NCBI GenBank assembly: GCA_030248135.1
Contig: JASANC010001605.1
Coordinates: 148,060 to 212,059, forward strand
DNA from: Theristus sp. LFF4_11
Lineage: Eukaryota; Nematoda; Chromadorea; Monhysterida; Xyalidae
DNA length: 64,000 nt
Reading direction: 5' to 3'
The position numbers were made by a program, and so were the translations under genes. The stretch's first letter is position 1, and the number at the start of each line of letters is the position of its first letter. Below are positions 58,292 to 64,000 of the stretch, in pieces. The notes below the pieces were generated by a model that saw only the letters and a list, made by a program, of their open reading frames with translations, had not been told where the DNA came from and did not search any database.

Positions 58292-58913
58292 ATGAAACGT
58301 CAAAACACGAACCACAAAATCATTGACGGTTTTTACCGAAATTTCCGGCCTTGGGAAGTGCAAAATTTCTATGGGATTCTTTCATTCAGCACAGTTAAGG
58401 ACTTACATTTTTTGATAAATGTGGATCATCTCGTTGCGGTTCCAGTCTTGCCATTCGTGTACAGTATTTTTTTGGAACTTATTACTTCTGGGTTCTTATT
58501 ATTATTACTTGATGGATTTTCTTCTCGGTATTTTTTTGTGTGCCTGCATAATAATTGTCACATTATTTACTAACAGTGATTCTTGTGTTCGTTGTAGTGG
58601 AATAGTCTGCAAAAATCTGTCACTATCCAGATGCATATGCGAATAGTAAGCAGTCTAAGAAGCTACTGCAAATTGTCACTTGTGCCAATTTAGGAGCGAA
58701 CCGCAGACATCAGCAGTTTAGACGTTGGCACTCTGAAGCGACTGCCAAGCACTTATTGCTGGCATGTCAAACGTCTGAAAACGTTACCAGTGGTTCTGAA
58801 AACACCCTTAAGGGTAATTATTGAGAAGTTACAATTGTTACATTTCGCTGTTTGGTATTTTGCAATATCAGCTCAGTCAAGTCATTCACATGATGTGTGT
58901 CGTATATATAACA
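58292..58913 (+). CDS. Hypothetical small protein, at least three in-phase exons
   Basis: I do not recognise this gene. Exons 58292-58393, 58598-58645 and 58694-58813 are each a multiple of three with GT-AG borders in phase 0; a fourth, 58872-58913, may follow. It reads MKRQNTNHKIIDGFYRNFRP at the start and ERTADISSLDVGTLKRLPST, then WHVKRLKTLPVVLKTPL, in exon 3. The sequence is basic and plausible as a globular domain. The 3' end is not settled; possible final codons near 59035-59080 end in a TAA. It faces the SQSTM1-like exon tail to tail. Chance is not excluded because the exons are short. Confidence 0.4.
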
Positions 58914-59397
58914 GTAATCCAATGTGATGTGATATATCGAAATGAACTATGCTGGTCAACGTTTGTGTTTAGTTTGTCACGGAATGTCAACGCGAATCTA
59001 AAGTACATACAGTTTTTTTGAAAAGAATTAAATCTGCAGAGCAGGAACAGGACAGTGGATAACGGTGATTCAGCATAATCAGCTTTACGGAACAACAAAG
59101 GTTAAGATGAACACAAACACAATGATGAACGCACAACAACAAAACCACAATGACGGGAGTACAGTGACGCTTGTTTTTCCAATTTTGGACTCGTGACTTT
59201 TAACATTACGTTCGATAGTGAAGAATTCACCGGGTAATATGAGTTCAACCTATATCGAAAATTGAAGAAGAATTCGTTTTACGTAAGAACAATCGAAGTA
59301 GACAAAAATCCAAACACCGCCAAATATCGCAGATGCAGAGCAGAAATAAACCACCGGAAAAGCGCCAGATCACATCCGAGCATCACAGGCATGTGGT
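58914..59397. other. Region between convergent genes
   Basis: About 480 bp that should hold the 3' ends of the small + gene and of the SQSTM1-like gene. Nothing else was recognised. Confidence 0.4.
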
Positions 59398-59540
59398 CTA
59401 GTGGCGTCCAGCGTGCAGCGCATTGAGCACTTCGTTGATGTCGCCGCGTTTCGCGGCCACCAGCTGCGTCAGCCACCCGTTGTCGTCCGTGAATCCCATG
59501 CGCAACAGCGCTGCCAACGTGTCGTCCATCAACGCGTCAC
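59398..59540 (-). CDS. sqst: SQSTM1/p62-like protein, C-terminal exon with UBA domain
   Basis: On the minus strand, acceptor GACGCAG at 59541 opens a 143-nt exon ending in TAG. It encodes a UBA domain of the p62 type: ALLRMGFTDDNGWLTQLVAA, then KRGDINEVLNALH. The MGF loop and the GGWLT-like NGWLT motif are specific to SQSTM1, an autophagy receptor that binds ubiquitin through this domain. The PB1 and ZZ parts were not found upstream between 59.6 and 61.1 kb, where a minisatellite array begins within about 150 bp. Either the intron is long and crosses the array and the next genes, or this is a stranded fragment. A possible short preceding exon (near 59590-59612) is not convincing. Confidence 0.72.
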
Positions 59541-59689
59541 CTGCGTCACACACAACATGCTTCAAATGACACAACAAAACAACGCAAACGTTGCACAACG
59601 CCACCGTCTGTTGCTGCATTGCAAACGGTAAAATAAGCCCAAGAAGGGCTCACATTAAGCCATTTGTAGTAGTATATATGGATGACTTC

Positions 59690-60775
59690 GCGCGTATTTT
59701 TCAAATCACTATTGACAGCTCACTTAATCCGGGTGGTGTGTGGATGACTTCCCGCGTATTTTTCAAACCATGCTCACTTAATCCACGTGGTGTCTGGATG
59801 ACTTCACGCGTATTTGTGTTCAGTTCGGGTGGTGTGTGGATGACCACACGCGTATGACAGCTCACTTAATCCGGGTGCTGTGTGGATGACCACACGCGTA
59901 TGACAGCTCACTTAATCCGGGTGGTGTGTGGATGACTTCACGCGTATTTTTCAAACCATGCTCACTTAATCCACGTGGTGTCTGGATGACTTCACGCGTA
60001 TTTGTGTTCAGTTCGGGTGGTGTGTGGATGACCACACGCGTATGACAGCTCACTTAATCCGGGTGCTGTGTGGATGACCACACGCGTATGACAGCTCACT
60101 TAATCCGGGTGGTGTGTGGATGACTTCCCGCGTATTTTTCAAACCATGCTCACTTAATCCACGTGGTGTCTGGATGACTTCACGCGTATTTGTGTTCAGT
60201 TCGGGTGGTGTGTGGATGACCACACGCGTATGACAGCTCACTTAATCCGGGTGCTGTGTGGATGACCACACGCGTATGACAGCTCACTTAATCCGGGTGG
60301 TGTGTGGATGACTTCACGCGTATTTTTCAAACCATGCTCACTTAATCCACGTGGTGTCTGGATGACTTCGCGCGTATTTCTGTAGTGCCCGTGTATTTTT
60401 GCAAAAGCTGTGTTTGGTGGGGGTGCCGGTATATGCGTTTCAGGTGCGAACGCAGTTTGAATGTCACACGCTCACTTAATCCACGTGGTGTCTGGATGAC
60501 TTCGCGCGTATTTCTGTATTTTTGCAAAAGCTGTGTTTGGTGGGGGGGTGCCGGTATATGTGTTTCAGGTGTGAACACAGTTTGAATGTCACACGCTCAC
60601 TTAATCCACGTGGTGTCTGGATGACTTCGCGCGTATTTCTGTATTTTTGTTTGTTAGTGTTTGGTGGGGGTGCCGGTATATGTGTTTCAGGTGTGAACAC
60701 AGTTTGAATGTCACACGCTCACTTAATCCACGTGCTGTCTGGATGACTTCACGCGTATTTGTGAAACAACGCGCA
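59690..60775. repeat. Minisatellite with two higher-order repeat forms
   Basis: The base motif GTGTGGATGACTTCACGCGTAT, usually preceded by CTCACTTAATCC(G/A)(G/C)GTG, recurs about 24 times. From about 59727 to 60380 it is organised as a 188-bp higher-order unit of five sub-units; identical 63-codon minus-strand frames 188 bp apart prove the period. From about 60380 to 60770 the unit changes to about 122-130 bp with an added GGTGGGGGTGCCGGTATATG block, three copies. Open frames through the array are a by-product of periodicity. Confidence 0.92.
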
Positions 60776-61136
60776 GTGTATTTTTGACCGGTTATGTTGT
60801 ATGAAATTTTTGTTCTTTTTTGTGCAATCATTGATTTTTATGTACTCGTCGATTCGTTTGCAGTGTTGTTGTTGGCACACGTACAGATACATGCAAAAAA
60901 ATGAGAAAACTGATCAACATGTGGCAATATACTGAGAAATACACGCACGTACACATGCGTGCAACAAAAATTAGAAAACTGATCAACAGTGTGGCAAAAT
61001 CATACTGAGAAATACACTAGCAAACGCGTAAATGAATGGGCAATCAAGTATAAATTTAAGGTTAAGCAGAGTTGGAGCTCAATAAAACAAAAAGCGTGTT
61101 TAAAGAATGAGAAACGTTTTCGTTACTGCTGCGAAA
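60776..61136. other. Spacer with a short direct repeat
   Basis: About 360 bp, AT-rich. A segment AGAAAACTGATCAAC(A)TGTGGCAA...ATACTGAGAAATACAC occurs twice (about 60903-60943 and 60973-61017). No gene recognised. Confidence 0.6.
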
Positions 61137-61844
61137 AATTCACATGTAATCGTTAAAATGCTGCAGCAGCAGTTTGACCAACGACACGACCAAAGGACTC
61201 GCTCGCAGTGCGTACGGGTCATGTTTTAGCATAAACTGTATGTACTCATCACGACTGTCGCCATCGCGATGACGCATCATCTGATCGTAAAACGACGCAA
61301 AGAAATCGTTGCGCGTCACAGATTCGGCGACGTTTGCCAGCGTCACGTGGTGTTGATCGCAAGCTCTTTCGTCACAACCCTCGCCAAAACAACTGAAATG
61401 GTCTGACTGTGTGTCTTAAGCAACATGTAAACACAGTGGCAGTGTAAAAGGTCAACACAGTGGCAGTCAAAAGCCGTGAACCAGAAATCAGTGGATTTGG
61501 TGTGAAAGGTCAACACAGTGGCAGTCAAAAAACTTACACCAGGCACAGTCGCTTTGTGAACCGATTGGTGCGAGCCTCCGACCTGACAATGACGTTTCTG
61601 ATTGATCTTGCAATGTCCAAGAAAACATCGCCAAACGTGATCTAAAATTGAAATCATACATGAAGTTCGCTGTTTCGCCAGGTATACCGCATGACAAGTG
61701 TGATGAACATCAGGCAGAAGTAATCAAAATGTCAAAACATACGTCGTACATGTCCTCCAGGCGCTTTGCTTCTTCCGTTGTTGACATCTCTCTTTTGTAG
61801 ATGGCGGAAACGTCAAGACAATAACCAATATGATTAGCGGTCAT
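61137..61844 (-). CDS. Hypothetical protein, three exons, 153 residues
   Basis: I do not recognise the family. Minus-strand exons 61743-61844, 61538-61641 and 61137-61392 sum to 462 nt in frame with donors GTATGT and GTAAGT. It starts MTANHIGYCLDVSAIYKREM, continues TFGDVFLDIARSIRNVIVRS, has a Cys/His stretch CFGEGCDERACDQHH that could bind a metal, and ends with helices (NDFFASFYDQMMRHRDGDS; ASPLVVSLVKLLLQHF). No signal peptide or membrane segment. Intron 2 contains three copies of a CAACACAGTGGCAGT motif. The start lies 76 bp from the start of the divergent C2HC gene. Confidence 0.62.
61656..61745. repeat. Diverged fragment of the UTP20-intron repeat
   Basis: AAGTTCGCTGTTTCGCCAGGTATACCGCATGAC with a later CATCAGGCAGAA corresponds, with an internal deletion, to the start of the repeat at 5644 and 5870. 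It lies in intron 1 of the minus-strand 153-residue gene. Confidence 0.6.
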
Positions 61845-61920
61845 CGTGTCTGAGCAGTCTGTAATCGGATTATGAGAACTGTGCGTAAAAATGAAAAACA
61901 AAATAATCAGTTGCTGAAAA
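61845..61920. promoter_or_regulatory. Putative bidirectional promoter
   Basis: Only 76 bp separate the start codons of two divergent genes (minus start at 61844, plus start at 61921). The stretch is A-rich and shows no TATA box that I would defend. A shared promoter is inferred from distance alone; a first non-coding exon further away is possible for either gene. Confidence 0.35.
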
Positions 61921-62417
61921 ATGGTGTTTCGCTGTGGGTATTGTGAGTTAACATTTCATATGGCTAAGTATTTCGCAGTGCACCAAAAACAGTAAGTTCT
62001 TTTTTGATTCTGCAGCAAATGGTGTTGGAAAAATTCAGTCTACAAGAATAGCTTTTTTTCAGGTGTCAACGCAAAAATGGGCTCAAAATCCACATCTGCA
62101 TCTGCCTGCAGCGATATTCTGACCGCCAGGATCTTATAAAACATCAAAAAGAATGTCCAAGCATGACTGGATTACCAAAACAATACTCTTGCATTTGTCG
62201 CAAGCGCTTCGTTTGCTTGCAGCAGTTACATCAACATCGAAAAGTGTGTGTCAGAGTTGTGACGGGAAATACCAACAAAGAGATCCAGGCGGCACTTGGT
62301 CTGATGAAACTCGGTAAGGAAAAACATATGTACAAATGTGATAAAGTAACAGTAAGATTGCGCGTTTTTAAGCAAACAACAGCGGTAGCAGCACCAGCAC
62401 GGATAGTTAAACGTTGA
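61921..62417 (+). CDS. Small protein with three C2HC zinc-finger-like motifs, 141 residues
   Basis: Exons 61921-61991 and 62063-62417 join in phase 2 and give 141 codons plus TGA. Three motifs share one spacing: CGYCELTFHMAKYFAVHQKQ followed by C; CICLQRYSDRQDLIKHQKEC; and CICRKRFVCLQQLHQHRKVC. That is C-x2-C-x12-H-x3-C once and C-x-C-x12-H-x3-C twice. The single residue between the first two cysteines is unusual for classical fingers. The first motif is completed by the splice. The C terminus is basic and Ala/Val-rich. DNA or RNA binding is possible but unproven. The gene is divergent from the 153-residue gene. Confidence 0.68.
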
Positions 62418-62492
62418 ACACACGCATTTCCGTGCCCTGCAACGTTTTGGGGTAAGTACATTATTTCAACTGGTTTTTAATTTTATTTTTAA

Positions 62493-63697
62493 TCAAACCT
62501 CTTGTTCCGGTATGGCGCGGGCATTTTTGCGAATGATTACTCGAGCGCAGTAAATCAGAAGGAAAGCGACAAACGTTGTCAAAGAGCCGCCAACACCACT
62601 TGACAAACCCAGCATATCTTTATAGCAGAAAACTGAATAGGGGCAGGTTTTTGAAACCGACACGAATTCCACATTAGAACTGCTTACACTGTTTCAGGGT
62701 AGCGTCATCGTTTTTCGGGGGCCTCTCTTCTGATTTCATCTGCAAACTCTTATTTTGTAATGCGATTAAAACCCATTCATTGTTTGAAACTTACAATCGT
62801 CTGCATTTTCTCAGCGCAAATTGATGCCATTTTGTTTTGATGCTGTTCATACTCGTTTCTGCACCACAATACTCGTGTAGTTGTTGGTTTAACATAATCC
62901 ATATGTTTGTCTGAAAATCCTCTTTTTAACATTGTGAATTTGTCACTATTTTTCATTCCATCTCACCTGTGTTCGACGTGTATGCTGATGAAGTGGGTGT
63001 GATCTGTAATGTACTCAAGTGACACTAAAAGGGGATTGCGTTCAATATTTTTAACATACCGTAACCGCTATGTCTCGGTCAGTTTGCTGTGTCGTCGTTG
63101 TTTGCGCTTTTTCAGTTGTCGGTTCCTACAAAGTGGATTAAATTGTATTCGTGGGGTTTTAACACAGCTTTTCATTTTAACATATTGTGGACTCTAATTA
63201 ACATAATAACATCTGTTACCTGATCTGTTGTTTTCCAAAGATGTTCAAACTCAATTCGAGGTGTCATTATTTTCATTGTGGTAGCGATTGTCGCAGTCTG
63301 TATTATCTACACATGAACACTATCTCATTTACTCAACGAATAAACAAACAACCTGATTGCAAACATTGATTGATATGTTTGTAACATGATTGTTGTGCAC
63401 GAGCAGATCTTTGAACGTTGACCATTCTGCGCCGTTGACACAGTTTTCGATTTGCAGGCGACGTAAATGACTGAAACGCTAAATGTACAATAAAACGCAC
63501 GAGATTACAAACTACTACAAAACAAACATTTTTGGCACAAATTTCGGCAGAGTCGAGCAAGTCAGAGATCGGTCCCTTGGCACGAACAGGCACTCGTTCG
63601 GGATTCGACGGCGCACTTCAAACTGACTGCACTCAGTAATAACAATGGCGCAAGAAATGATCCAAAAAAGCCTCGTGTGTGGTGATTGCGGTGACAT
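62493..63697 (-). CDS. Predicted single-pass (type I) membrane protein, eight exons, 268 residues
   Basis: Minus-strand exons 63528-63697, 63353-63470, 63220-63306, 63060-63125, 62967-63024, 62795-62910, 62688-62739 and 62493-62632 sum to 807 nt in frame. The N terminus has a signal-like core (LFWIISCAIVITE) after MSPQSPHTR; in-frame Mets at 63727 and 63733 are alternatives. The ectodomain has several cysteines and an LRR-like start (IPNECLFVPRDRSLTCSTLP, then HLRRLQIENCVNGAEWSTF), a Thr/Gln-rich part and KPTTTRVLWCRNEYEQHQNK. Near the C terminus a hydrophobic segment (GSLTTFVAFLLIYCARVII) is followed by RKNAR as stop-transfer, then a short tail. A cell-surface role is inferred. The first exon overlaps the first exon of the + gene at 63645 in antisense. 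Family unknown. Confidence 0.65.
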
Positions 63698-63977
63698 TCT
63701 ACCGAATATTAAGGGTATAATAAACATGTGCATACAATGAAACCTTGAAAAAATACGTTTTTTCTAATTTTTAGCCTACAGTCAACACCACAAAAAGTTT
63801 CACCGAGAACAGGCTCCGAAACCGCATACCTTCGTTCAGTTTGATTTTAAACTCCGGCTGTGTCAGCGATGTGTTCAGACAGTCAGTTTTATTCCGAAAA
63901 ACGACAATAATAACCACGCTAATAAAATTATTCTGTCAATCTGTAACAAGTGTGTGACTGAAAATGGATTTGAGTGA
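63645..63977 (+). CDS. Small zinc-finger-like protein, two exons, 90 residues
   Basis: Exons 63645-63714 and 63775-63977 join within an Ala codon; 273 nt including TGA. It begins MAQEMIQKSLVCGDCGDILP; the junction completes a C-x2-C-x12-H-x4-H arrangement (VCGDCGDILPNIK, then AYSQHHKKFH). The second half has two more CxxC pairs (LRLCQRCVQTVSF and LSICNKCVTENGF), suggesting a second zinc site. The first exon is antisense to the signal-peptide exon of the 268-residue membrane protein, so one of the two starts may be wrong. Same strand and style as the C2HC gene 1.2 kb upstream. Function unknown. Confidence 0.58.
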
Positions 63978-64000
63978 CTTTTATTACAAAACGGATGGAA

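Noticed and set aside
58098..58573. Hydrophobic + strand frames read through 58.1-58.6 kb as one membrane protein
   Set aside because: The hydrophobic part lies in the apparent intron (T-rich) between two in-phase exons; hydrophobic residues there are what TTT/CTT-rich DNA encodes by chance.
59690..60775. CRISPR-like array or tandem-repeat protein gene
   Set aside because: Units are contiguous with no unique spacers, and the open frames simply follow a period that lacks stops; it is a minisatellite in an animal genome.

Overview
The window is nuclear DNA of an invertebrate animal, most likely a nematode. Genes are intron-rich, with GT-AG introns that usually end in a short pyrimidine run plus CAG or TAG. 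Degenerate interstitial TTAGGC/GCCTAA telomere-type repeats occur near 8.7 kb and 41-42 kb. Several small TA-flanked inverted-repeat elements sit in introns. The recognisable genes (UTP20, basonuclin, an Ly6/uPAR-type surface protein, a p62-type UBA exon) are all animal genes. The nematode assignment is inference. Where I give exon coordinates I placed them by eye and checked that the phases sum to an uninterrupted reading frame, except where stated.

Layout. 1-10.3 kb: 3' two-thirds or so of a UTP20 gene (+). 10.5-11.5 kb: two small uncertain genes, then about 2.2 kb without a supported gene. 13.75-26.4 kb: five consecutive + strand genes (called A-E here) encoding proteins with coiled-coil, Cys/His, YYR-type and proline-rich parts; three end in a CaaX prenylation box. 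At least four are paralogues and none matches a family I can name. 26.7-28.7 kb: a 245-residue unknown protein whose introns hold nested MITEs. 29.0-33.0 kb (-): an RNA-binding-type protein with three JAZ/U1-like zinc fingers.

33.5-43 kb is a repeat district: G-run sequence, an element with 145-bp inverted termini carrying a MITE, eleven copies of a 149-bp satellite with a four-unit higher-order period, a decayed LINE ORF1-like gene, dispersed C/G-run repeats, telomere-like repeats and a tRNA-derived sequence. 44.0-44.8 kb: a GPI-type Ly6 protein. 44.8-56.6 kb: a basonuclin gene (+) with about 6 kb of CA/TG-rich non-coding DNA upstream and a 3-kb first intron. 56.9-58.0 kb: a second long-inverted-repeat element. 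58.3-59.5 kb: a small unknown + gene facing the last exon of an SQSTM1/p62-like gene (-). 59.7-60.8 kb: a minisatellite with higher-order repeats. 61.1-64 kb: four tightly packed small genes in two divergent pairs, the second overlapping head to head.

Functionally there is one housekeeping ribosome-biogenesis gene (UTP20) and one developmental transcription factor (basonuclin). The A-E cluster is the strongest candidate for an undescribed system: a tandem family diverging in its membrane-anchoring C terminus.
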